A stretch of 18,122 nt of DNA, from assembly GCA_041917975.1 (NCBI GenBank), contig JAYRWN010000189.1, positions 1 through 18,122 on the forward strand, written 5' to 3'. Source of the stretch: JAYRWN01 sp041917975. Lineage in GTDB: Bacteria > Bacteroidota > Bacteroidia > Chitinophagales > Saprospiraceae. The position numbers and the translations under genes are program-made. The notes beneath the pieces are model-generated. The model saw only the letters and a list, made by a program, of their open reading frames with translations, was not told the origin of the DNA and ran no database searches. Shown piece after piece: positions 9,203-16,343 of this stretch (within the stretch, counting starts at the first letter, position 1; the number at the start of each line of letters is the position of its first letter).

Positions 9203-9970
9203 TTAACGTATTGAAGAAACCTGGTGTACGGCAGCACTGATTTCCCGGATCATTGATGGGTCTTTTTCAATGGCATTGCCCACGACCAAAATATCGGCAC
9301 CGGCACGCATATTAGCGAAAGCTTTTTCCGGAGTTTTAACTCCACCTCCGACGATAAGTGGTGTGCTGGTCGAAGACGCCACATGGTCAATCATGGACTC
9401 AGAAACCGGATTGGCGGCCCCGCTGCCGGCGTCCAGATAGTTCATTTTCAGACCTAATAACTCGCCGGCCAAGGCAGTACACATAGCAATATCCTCTTTA
9501 TCAGCCGGAATGGGTTGGGTATTGCTCATGTAAGACACGGTGGTGGGAACACCGCCATCCACGAGGATGTACCCGGTAGAAATCACCTCCAGAGGACTAA
9601 TGCGTAAAAACGGCGCAGTGATCACATGCTTACCGATCAATAGTTCAGCGTTCCGGCCCGAGATCAGGGACAAAAATAATATGGCATCCGCCTTATAACT
9701 GATCTGATAAGAATTGCCGGGAAACAGGATGAGCGGAATGTTAGTCGCTGCCTTGATTTGCATCAAACAATTGTCCAGCATATCGTTCACAATCAGACTT
9801 CCACCCAGAAAAAAATAATCTACCTGCGCTTCGATGGCCAGATGAATGATTTCATCCATGTTTTGTAACCGCAGTTTATCAGGGTCTATTAAAACAGCAA
9901 ATTTTTTTTGACCCATCCGCTTAGATGTGACAATCTGATCATAAATACCGCCCGGCGCATTATCTCCCAT
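9203..9970 (-). CDS. Geranylgeranylglyceryl phosphate synthase family protein (GGGPS/PcrB-like)
   Basis: The product resembles the TIM-barrel prenyltransferases that join a polyprenyl diphosphate to sn-glycerol-1-phosphate, the first committed step of archaeal-type ether lipids. Visible motifs are KFAVLIDPDK, DYFFLGGSL, LFPGNSYQIS, SLISGRN, YILVDGGVPTTV, YLDAGSGA, the phosphate-binding IVGGGVKTPEKA and ADILVVGNAIE. I chose the ATG at 9970 (255 residues). The frame stays open upstream to a TTG at 10036, but those 22 extra residues are Lys-rich, lack family features and would need a weak start. Bacteroidota have a known group of these enzymes that prefer long prenyl chains, so the family fits the host. 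It is the first gene of the cluster with Nudix and rsgA. Confidence 0.95.
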   Translation of the reverse strand: MGDNAPGGIYDQIVTSKRMGQKKFAVLIDPDKLRLQNMDEIIHLAIEAQVDYFFLGGSLIVNDMLDNCLMQIKAATNIPLILFPGNSYQISYKADAILFLSLISGRNAELLIGKHVITAPFLRISPLEVISTGYILVDGGVPTTVSYMSNTQPIPADKEDIAMCTALAGELLGLKMNYLDAGSGAANPVSESMIDHVASSTSTPLIVGGGVKTPEKAFANMRAGADILVVGNAIEKDPSMIREISAAVHQVSSIR

Positions 9971-10271
9971 TTGGTCTTTCTTTAACCTGCTCAGTGGTTT
10001 TTTGTTGTTCCAGCTCTTTTTTTCACCAAAAAGCAATTTTGAGTAGTTGAAGAATTATCTAGTTTATTTTATGACAATAATATTTTTTTCGATTGTATTC
10101 TCCTCCTTATTAATAACAAAGCTGCGACAAAATAGGTATTTATTCATTAAGCTAACCGATTTTAACCGTACTCGTACCTTGGGCAAAGAAGTTTTGGCAA
10201 ATTGGAATTTCACAACAAAAAAGACTTGACTAGATGGGTCAAGAAATTTTGATAATTTGGTCACAAAAAAT
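9971..10271. other. Divergent intergenic region
   Basis: This 301-bp AT-rich stretch lies between the leftward GGGPS cluster and the rightward gluconolactonase-like gene, so it should contain promoters for both directions. I found no exact TAnnTTTG box on either strand. The one clear structure is the inverted repeat at 10225-10243. Two small overlapping open frames, one per strand, start at TTG or lack any family resemblance and are not called as genes. No tRNA-like fold was seen. Confidence 0.5.
10225..10243 (+). repeat. Inverted repeat upstream of the gluconolactonase-like gene
   Basis: CTTGAC and GTCAAG form a perfect 6-bp stem around a 7-nt spacer (TAGATGG), ending 28 bp before the ATG at 10272. 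The position fits an operator or a 5'-leader hairpin. The same TTGAC/GTCAA core with a 5-nt spacer occurs at 7669-7683 upstream of susC. Short palindromes of this size also arise by chance. Confidence 0.45.
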
Positions 10272-11306
10272 ATGCGTTATTGGTTTCTACTCCTGACGGG
10301 AATCCCCTTGATAATAATGATGACCAACTGTAATTCAAAAACAACTCCTTCGGCTGGATTAGGCTCCGGCAGAACGGCCATTGGACAAATCATCCGGCAT
10401 AATGTAGAACTTGCTAAAACACTGCTCCCCGATTCGGCGCGTTTGGAAGTCCTCAGCGAGGGGTTTGAATGGTCCGAAGGTCCCCTGTGGGTGCCCTCTG
10501 AAAATATGCTGCTATTTTCTGACATACCCGTTAACACCATTTATAAATGGACCGAAAAAAATGGCATCGAACAGTACCTCAAACCCTCCGGGTATACCGG
10601 TGAATCAGACCGTGGAGGTGAAACCGGATCAAACGGACTAACGCTGGACCGGCAGGGTCGTCTTATTCTATGCCAGCATGGCGACCGGCGGATAGCACGC
10701 CTGGAATCACCCTGGGCAGCCCCCATGCCAAATTATGTAACTATTGCCGACCGCTGGGAGGGTAAACGGTTTAACAGTCCAAATGATGTCATCGTGGACA
10801 GCCGTGGCCGCCTGCTGTTTACTGATCCGCCCTATGGCTTAGAAAAACTCACCGATGATCCGGCCCGCGAGCTTAACTTTCAAGGGGTCTATATGATAGA
10901 TACGAACGGTCTATTGACCTTACTCACGGATGAGTTATCCCGACCTAATGGATTGGCTTTATCTCCGGATGAAAAAATTCTCTATGTGGCCAATTCAGAC
11001 CCTGAAAAAGCCATCTGGATGGCTTATACCGTGGATGAAAATATGCACATCACCTCCAAAAAAGTCTTTTATGATGCCACCTCGCTGGTCCCTACATTCA
11101 AGGGTTTGCCGGACGGGCTAAAGGTCCACCCGCAAGGCTTTATTTTTGCCACCGGACCGGGAGGTGTCCTGGTGTTTACCCCGGATGCTGAACTTATTGC
11201 CACCATTAATACCGGCGAAGCAACGGCTAATTGTGCGTTCAATGAAGACTTTTCAACATTATTTATCACCGCAGATATGTACCTTCTGCAATTGAAACTA
11301 AAATAG
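10272..11306 (+). CDS. SMP-30/gluconolactonase/LRE-like family lipoprotein
   Basis: This 344-residue protein has the six-bladed propeller motifs of the SMP-30/gluconolactonase family, metal-dependent sugar-lactone hydrolases. The expected metal or catalytic residues are present: Glu69 in SEGPLW, Asn171 in FNSPNDVIVD, Asn226 in RPNGLALSPD and Asp281 in LPDGLKVHP. Near the C-terminus is GFIFATGPGGVLVF. The N-terminus is a hydrophobic segment followed by TNC at 18-20, so it is probably a lipoprotein, although Asn at -1 of the lipobox is unusual. I start at the ATG at 10272; an in-frame TTG at 10257 would add five residues before the signal peptide. Substrate is unknown; aldonolactone hydrolysis in sugar oxidation is the default inference. 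Confidence 0.92.
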   Translation: MRYWFLLLTGIPLIIMMTNCNSKTTPSAGLGSGRTAIGQIIRHNVELAKTLLPDSARLEVLSEGFEWSEGPLWVPSENMLLFSDIPVNTIYKWTEKNGIEQYLKPSGYTGESDRGGETGSNGLTLDRQGRLILCQHGDRRIARLESPWAAPMPNYVTIADRWEGKRFNSPNDVIVDSRGRLLFTDPPYGLEKLTDDPARELNFQGVYMIDTNGLLTLLTDELSRPNGLALSPDEKILYVANSDPEKAIWMAYTVDENMHITSKKVFYDATSLVPTFKGLPDGLKVHPQGFIFATGPGGVLVFTPDAELIATINTGEATANCAFNEDFSTLFITADMYLLQLKLK

Positions 11307-11315
11307 ATACCATTA

Positions 11316-11352
11316 TCCTATTAAATATTTATGTGATAGGAATTTATTTTTG
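11316..11352 (+). terminator. Possible weak terminator after the gluconolactonase-like gene
   Basis: TCCTAT (11316-11321) pairs with ATAGGA (11336-11341) across a 14-nt AT-rich loop, followed by ATTTATTTTT. The stem is only 6 bp, so termination would be partial at best. It sits in the 89-bp gap before the TMTC-like gene and may separate two transcription units. Confidence 0.3.
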
Positions 11353-11395
11353 CGATTTTTGCCCTTTCGTGCTGTTCTAAAAGCAATGTGATCTT

Positions 11396-13315
11396 ATGGC
11401 AAAAGCAAAAAAAACCGATAAAGGCGAAAAGGCTCCTCTCCAGCCCAGCGTAACGAAAAAAAAAGTCGTTAAGAAAAAAGATGATTATGTGGATGTGCAG
11501 CATTTTCAGCCTGGGTTTTGGCGTAGGTTTTGGTTACCGGCACTCGTATTATTCCTGGTCTCTGCGGCTCTTTATTATCAAACCACCGGCTTTGATTATG
11601 TCCTGGACGATGAAATAGTCATCACCAAGAATAACTACGTCAAAAAAGGATTTGCCGGACTATACGACATCTTCACCACCGAAAGTTTTGAAGGTTACTT
11701 CGGCAAACAAATGAACCTGGTCGTTGGTGCACGTTACCGTCCTTTATCCATCGCCACCTTTGCCCTTGAAGCCGGGACTATTGGTAATCACGAGACATCT
11801 TCCCATCTCATTAATGTACTGCTTTACTGCATCTTGGTGGTATTAATCTTCCGGTTATTTCATGTCTTGGAAGGAGGGTGGAAACCCTTACCCTGGTACA
11901 ACAGCATAGCTTTTTTAGGGGCGCTGATTTTTGCGGTACATCCTTTACACACAGAGGTCGTGGCCAACGTTAAAGGCCGTGATGAAATCTTAGCCCTGTT
12001 ATTTGGCGTCTACAGCATCATCTTAAGTTTAAAATATATTCAGTCCAAGGCCTTGTATCACCTGGTGGGCGTAGGCGTGTCCTATTTACTGGCGGTATTA
12101 GCCAAAGAAAATGCGGCGACCTTATTGGTGATTATTCCGCTGACTTTATGGTTATTCCGCCGCCCGTCCTGGCAAAATTATGCAGCCGTTGCCGGGGTTT
12201 TAGCTTTAGGATTCGGCCTTTATTTTGGACTGCGTTATCAGGCTGTAGGGTATTTGGCCGGGGTAGATCCGGAGACATTGACCGTGATGAACAATCCGTT
12301 TAAGGGCATGGAGTGGTCCAGCAAGTTAGCTACCATAGCCTATACCCTGATGGAGTACATTAAACTGTTAGTTATACCCTTTCCGCTCACTCACGATTAT
12401 TACCCTTACCACATTCCGGTGGTGCAGTGGAGTAATTTATATGCCTTGAGTGGTTTGGTGGTTTATCTGGTGCTGGGCGTACTCAGTGTAATCGGGGTGT
12501 TTCAACGCAAACGCTGGGCTTGGGCGCCGTTATTTTATCTGATTACCTTAGGCGTGGTATCTAATATTTTATTTCCGGTAGGCACCTTTATGAATGAACG
12601 TTTTGCCTTTATGCCGTCCTTGGGTTTTGCTCTGTTTGTTGGCTGGGTTTTGCATAAACTCATTCAAAAGTTACCGCCTGTTGGTTATAGCCTGAGCGCC
12701 GCCATCACCTTGGCATTTATAGGTTTGACTTTGTATCGTCTCCCTGCATGGAAAAACAAAATAGCCCTGAATACCGCCGCCATCAAAGTATCCAAAAACA
12801 GTACGCGGGCCAACTTGTTTTATGGCAGCCAGCTTTATGAGCAGGCTGTAGCAACGAATGACCCTAAAGAAAAATTACGCTTACTCAACGAAGCCAACAT
12901 CTACCTGAAAAAATCTGAAACCATCTTGCCGTCCTATTCCGAGCCGGTCAGGATGCAGGCCGGGGTGGCCGCCGGATTGTATGATCTGGATCGCGATATC
13001 AATAAATTATTGGATGAATTCAAACGAATTTTATCCCGTTATCCGGATGTGGAGTTTGTGCCGAATTATTTGAATTATCTTAATGGCACTTCTAAAGATA
13101 TCCCCTTGCTCTTGAATTTTTATTACCAGGCGGGTTATGAATTGTTGGTAAATCAAATGAAGCGCCCGAATAACGGAATAAAAATCCTGCAATTAGGCTT
13201 GGCTCTGGATAAAAATGACCCCCGTCTTAACCAAGCCCTCGGGCAAACCTATTTGCTTATTGGCAATCAAAGTCAAGCTGATTTTTATTTTAATGCGGCC
13301 AAACAAAACCGTTAA
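11396..13315 (+). CDS. TMTC-like multi-pass GT-C glycosyltransferase with C-terminal helical repeats
   Basis: This 639-residue membrane protein resembles the TMTC family (transmembrane plus TPR O-mannosyltransferases of the GT-C fold). A Lys-rich cytoplasmic tail (1-30) precedes the first membrane segment (46-62). The first outer loop has the acidic pair Asp71-Asp72 in DYVLDDEIVI, the usual GT-C catalytic position, then RYRPLSIATFALE. The family-like segment HPLHTEVVANVKGRDEILA is at 182-200. NNPFKGMEWSSKLATIAYTL into LLVIPFPLTHDYYP (299-337) matches the DUF1736 pattern. I count about 11-12 membrane helices up to residue 450, then a soluble alpha-helical, TPR-like region (455-639). It would transfer a sugar from a polyprenyl carrier to a protein or glycan outside the cytoplasmic membrane. 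The acceptor is unknown. Its stop overlaps the dprA start by 1 bp. Confidence 0.85.
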   Translation: MAKAKKTDKGEKAPLQPSVTKKKVVKKKDDYVDVQHFQPGFWRRFWLPALVLFLVSAALYYQTTGFDYVLDDEIVITKNNYVKKGFAGLYDIFTTESFEGYFGKQMNLVVGARYRPLSIATFALEAGTIGNHETSSHLINVLLYCILVVLIFRLFHVLEGGWKPLPWYNSIAFLGALIFAVHPLHTEVVANVKGRDEILALLFGVYSIILSLKYIQSKALYHLVGVGVSYLLAVLAKENAATLLVIIPLTLWLFRRPSWQNYAAVAGVLALGFGLYFGLRYQAVGYLAGVDPETLTVMNNPFKGMEWSSKLATIAYTLMEYIKLLVIPFPLTHDYYPYHIPVVQWSNLYALSGLVVYLVLGVLSVIGVFQRKRWAWAPLFYLITLGVVSNILFPVGTFMNERFAFMPSLGFALFVGWVLHKLIQKLPPVGYSLSAAITLAFIGLTLYRLPAWKNKIALNTAAIKVSKNSTRANLFYGSQLYEQAVATNDPKEKLRLLNEANIYLKKSETILPSYSEPVRMQAGVAAGLYDLDRDINKLLDEFKRILSRYPDVEFVPNYLNYLNGTSKDIPLLLNFYYQAGYELLVNQMKRPNNGIKILQLGLALDKNDPRLNQALGQTYLLIGNQSQADFYFNAAKQNR

Positions 13316-14421
13316 TGGACCGGGCTGATCTTCCTTACCTGGTCGCGCTGACCCTGGTGCCTAATATTGGTCCTATTACCGCCAAAACCTTAATCAGTTA
13401 TGCCGGAAGTGCCGCCGAAATATTCAAGCTGCCGGCCCGCAAACTGGTCAAAATTCCGGATATCGGGGAGTTTACGGCAACATTAATAAAGCAGCAAGCC
13501 GATCCTCATCAAGCCGGGGAAGCGATATTAGCTACCTTGGAGAAACACAGCATTCGTCCGATCACGTTTTTTGATGAAGCGTATCCTTATCGATTAAAAC
13601 AAATTCATGAGTCACCGATCATCCTGTATGAAAAAGGAGAAGCTAATTTAAATGCACCACGCATGATCAGTGTGGTTGGCACCCGCAAGCCCTCTGCTGC
13701 CGGTCTGGCCTTCTGTGAACAACTCATTGAAGATTTGAAGCCCTATCAACCGACCATTATCAGCGGTTTAGCTTATGGGGTGGATGTGTGTGCCCATAAA
13801 CAAGCCCTGTTGCACGAGCTGCCTACCATCGCCGTTCTGGGCCATGGTCTGGATCGCATGTATCCGGCCACACATGCCCAGATCGCACAAAAAATCATTC
13901 AAAATCAAGGTGCTCTGATTAGTGAATTTAATTTCGGAGCGGAGATCGAGAAAGAAAATTTTGCCCTGCGTAACCGTTTGGTGGCCGGTATGGCGGATGC
14001 ATTGGTGGTGGTGGAAAGTGCACAAAAAGGTGGCTCGATGATCACCGCCGCTTTTGCTAATGCTTATGACCGGGACGTATTAGCTGTGCCCGGTAGACCG
14101 GGGGAAGAAAAAAGTGCCGGCTGCAATTGGCTGATCAAACATCATCAAGCCGCGTTACTCGATAATACCCTGGACCTGGTCAATGCGCTGGGCTGGGACA
14201 CTGAAATAAAAGTCACCGGGGTACAGACCAGCTTATTCAGTGATTTAAGTCCTAATGAACAAAAAGTGCTGGACCTGATCAAAGCCCAACCCAATATAGA
14301 TATAGATCAATTATCTTTCCTGGCCAAAATCAACCTCAGCGATTTATCAACATGTCTGTTACAGCTGGAATTCAATTCATTGATCAAATCCCTACCCGGG
14401 AAGAGGTTTTTAGCCAAATAA
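13315..14421 (+). CDS. dprA: DNA-processing protein DprA
   Basis: DprA binds incoming single-stranded DNA during natural transformation and loads RecA on it. The 368-residue protein has a helix-hairpin-helix-like N-terminus (residues 1-60, LVPNIGPITAKTLI and IPDIGEFTA). The Rossmann-like core follows: VVGTRKPSAAG (120-130), ISGLAYGVDVCAHK (149-162), VLGHGLDRMYP (174-184), ENFALRNRLVAG (214-225) and VVVESAQKGGSMITA (231-245). A C-terminal winged-helix DprA_WH domain covers about 307-366. Length and domain order are normal. It starts inside the stop codon of the TMTC-like gene (TAATG) and ends 1 bp before the phosphatase gene, so all three are probably one operon. DprA is also widespread in species not known to be competent. 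Confidence 0.98.
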   Translation: MDRADLPYLVALTLVPNIGPITAKTLISYAGSAAEIFKLPARKLVKIPDIGEFTATLIKQQADPHQAGEAILATLEKHSIRPITFFDEAYPYRLKQIHESPIILYEKGEANLNAPRMISVVGTRKPSAAGLAFCEQLIEDLKPYQPTIISGLAYGVDVCAHKQALLHELPTIAVLGHGLDRMYPATHAQIAQKIIQNQGALISEFNFGAEIEKENFALRNRLVAGMADALVVVESAQKGGSMITAAFANAYDRDVLAVPGRPGEEKSAGCNWLIKHHQAALLDNTLDLVNALGWDTEIKVTGVQTSLFSDLSPNEQKVLDLIKAQPNIDIDQLSFLAKINLSDLSTCLLQLEFNSLIKSLPGKRFLAK

Positions 14422-14422
14422 T

Positions 14423-15532
14423 ATGACGCGATTAACTGTTTGGTTCCTTATTTTAGTATTCTGGGGTTGCGCTCCCAAGCTGAGTCAGGTGACCTTTGAG
14501 CCCGGTGTAAAGCCCCGCAATATCATCCTCATGATCGGGGATGGTATGAGTGTGTCACAAATCTCTGCCGGAATGTATTCCATCAAGAACCGTTTGCAGC
14601 TTGAACGATTCAAGACCATTGGTTTTCACAAGGCCACCTCTGGAAATGATCTTATTACCGATTCGGCAGCCGGTGCCACAGCTTTTGCCAGCGGAGTAAA
14701 AACCTATAACTCGGCTGTTGGCGTTGGCATGGATACTTTGCCGGTGAAGACCATTTTGGAACAGGCTGAAGACCGGGGGATAGCTACGGGGCTGGTGGTC
14801 ACTTCCACCATAGTGCATGCGACACCAGCGGCATTTTATGCGCATGTCCCCTGGCGGGAAATGTATGAGGAGATCGCTTTAGACCTCTTAAAAGTGGATC
14901 TGGAGCTGTTTATCGGCGGTGGCCAATATTATTTTGACAACCGGCGGGATGAACAGGTATTAACCGAGGCGCTGAAGAAACGAGGGTATTATATCTCCAA
15001 CAATTTCCAGGAGGATTTTGGGGACATTAATTTTTACGCACACGGTAAGATCGGGTATTTCACTGCCTCAAAGGATCCTTTGCCTAAATTGGCCGGTCGG
15101 GATTATCTCCCCCTGGCGGTAAACCGGGCCTCGCGCTTTTTATTGAGTAAAGCACATGTCTACCGCACGGGATTTTTTATGATGGTGGAGGGTAGTCAGA
15201 TCGATTGGGGAGGCCACGCCAATAAAACCGATTTTGTCATTGCCGAAATGTTGGATTTTGATGAGGCCATCGGTGAGGCGCTGGATTTTGCCGAGAAAGA
15301 TAAAGAGACGCTGGTCATTGTCACCGGTGATCACGAATGTGGCGGGTTATCCATCACCCGGGGCTCATTACAAGGTCAACTTATCGGGGCTTTTAATTCG
15401 GTGGACCATACAGCCGATTTGGTGCCGGTTTTTGCTTACGGCCCTGGCGCTGAAGCTTTTGCCGGTATTTATGAGAACACGGACATCTACTTCAAAATAG
15501 CAGAGGCCCTGCGTTTAAATGAAAAAAATTAA
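14423..15532 (+). CDS. Alkaline phosphatase (PhoA superfamily), lipoprotein
   Basis: This 369-residue enzyme hydrolyses phosphate monoesters outside the cytoplasm. A signal peptide ends in FWGC (Cys16), a lipobox with Gly at -1, so it is probably membrane-anchored. Expected active-site residues are present: Asp40 in MIGDGMS, the nucleophile Ser81 in TDSAAGATA, His132 and Thr134 in VHATPAAFYAH, Arg145 in VPWRE (position of the substrate-binding arginine), Glu256 in MVEGSQIDWGGHAN, Asp261, His265, Asp303-His304 in TGDHECGG and His329 in VDHTA. It is shorter than E. coli PhoA but normal for compact bacterial forms. The start lies 1 bp after the dprA stop. Whether phosphate controls it is not visible; no Pho box was identified. 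Confidence 0.96.
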   Translation: MTRLTVWFLILVFWGCAPKLSQVTFEPGVKPRNIILMIGDGMSVSQISAGMYSIKNRLQLERFKTIGFHKATSGNDLITDSAAGATAFASGVKTYNSAVGVGMDTLPVKTILEQAEDRGIATGLVVTSTIVHATPAAFYAHVPWREMYEEIALDLLKVDLELFIGGGQYYFDNRRDEQVLTEALKKRGYYISNNFQEDFGDINFYAHGKIGYFTASKDPLPKLAGRDYLPLAVNRASRFLLSKAHVYRTGFFMMVEGSQIDWGGHANKTDFVIAEMLDFDEAIGEALDFAEKDKETLVIVTGDHECGGLSITRGSLQGQLIGAFNSVDHTADLVPVFAYGPGAEAFAGIYENTDIYFKIAEALRLNEKN

Positions 15533-16149
15533 GTCCTGACTAAACGGTGCTGAGCCAGAAGCTCCAGCGTATGGTCGGCATTTTTAACTAATACGGCCTG
15601 GAAACCCAATGTCCTGCCGGTGGCAATATTATGGGGGTCATCATCGAAATAAATGGTTTCTTCAGGGCACAAGCCGGTCTGCTGAATGACCTGATCAAAA
15701 CTGTCTTCGTGGGGTTTACTCACCCCGATTTCGTGGGAATAGAACGTTGCATGAAAAAACCGCTCGTTAAAATCCAGGATGCCATATTTGTGCTCCAACT
15801 CCTGGTAAACCCATTGCTGGTGCAGGGGATTATTATTGCTCAGTAAATACACCTGGTAATCCTTTTTCAGGGTGTCCAACACTTTGAGGTACTCCGGAAC
15901 AAACCCAATAAGCATACTATTCCATACCTGCAGGACGTCTATGGCTTGCCGGGAATGATGACATTTGGCCAAGACCGCATTGATGAACAATTCAGTGGAA
16001 ATGCGCCCGGTTTCATAATCCTGGGCGGCCTCCTGTAATTCCAGCGGATGAACAGGATGTAACAAAGCCTGCACCTCCCTGTTCCACCGCGGCAAATCCA
16101 GGCGGAACAAAACATTGCCCAGATCAAACAAGATATTTTTTATCGCCAT
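15529..16149 (-). CDS. HAD-superfamily hydrolase (HAD-IA, YihX-like)
   Basis: The 206-residue protein has all four haloacid-dehalogenase motifs: motif I FDLGNVL with nucleophile Asp9, motif II LLSNNN with Ser104, motif III VSKPH with Lys145, and motif IV YFDDDPHN with Asp169-171. The second Asp of the usual DxD is Gly11 here, as in the YihX group (DLGNV), so activity on small sugar phosphates is possible but not proven. A helical cap lies between motifs I and II (about residues 15-90). It is convergent with the alkaline phosphatase gene, and the palindrome TTAA (15529-15532) holds the stop codon of each. Confidence 0.95.
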   Translation of the reverse strand: MAIKNILFDLGNVLFRLDLPRWNREVQALLHPVHPLELQEAAQDYETGRISTELFINAVLAKCHHSRQAIDVLQVWNSMLIGFVPEYLKVLDTLKKDYQVYLLSNNNPLHQQWVYQELEHKYGILDFNERFFHATFYSHEIGVSKPHEDSFDQVIQQTGLCPEETIYFDDDPHNIATGRTLGFQAVLVKNADHTLELLAQHRLVRT

Positions 16150-16223
16150 TCGCCGTTTTATTTTAAGATAAAATTAGCCAAACTCAATGAATAGAGAAGT
16201 TCAGGATGATAAAACCACATCCG

Positions 16224-16263
16224 TAAGGCCCGTTCCCTAGTTAAGGCTTTCCGTTCCCTAGTT
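16224..16263 (+). repeat. Two direct repeats in the promoter region of the seven-repeat surface protein gene
   Basis: CCGTTCCCTAGTT occurs at 16230-16242 and again, identical, at 16251-16263, a 21-bp period. Each copy is preceded by TAAGGC (16224-16229 and 16242-16247), so the whole looks like a duplicated 18-21 bp unit with a 3-base length difference. It lies 80 bp upstream of the ATG at 16344, in the 194-bp gap between that gene and the divergent HAD gene. A spacing of two helical turns fits a paired activator or repressor site. The rest of the gap is AT-rich with no other structure I can support. Confidence 0.6.
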
Positions 16264-16343
16264 TGCTCTGGTAGCACCCCCGCTAAAAGTCGATCTTTAA
16301 CCTTCTTAATCATTAGTGTATTCTGCAAAAGTTATATAGCAAC

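Noticed and set aside
9971..10036. Upstream TTG extension of the GGGPS-family gene.
   Set aside because: The 22 added residues are Lys-rich and unlike the family, whereas the ATG at 9970 gives a normal-length protein.
10047..10229. A 60-codon open frame on the plus strand in the divergent intergenic region, hydrophobic at its start.
   Set aside because: It begins with TTG, overlaps an equally long frame on the other strand, and its composition reflects AT-rich intergenic DNA; no family resemblance.
13315..14421. dprA as part of a defence or mobile-element module.
   Set aside because: No restriction, integrase, transposase or toxin gene lies nearby, and the protein has the ordinary full DprA architecture.
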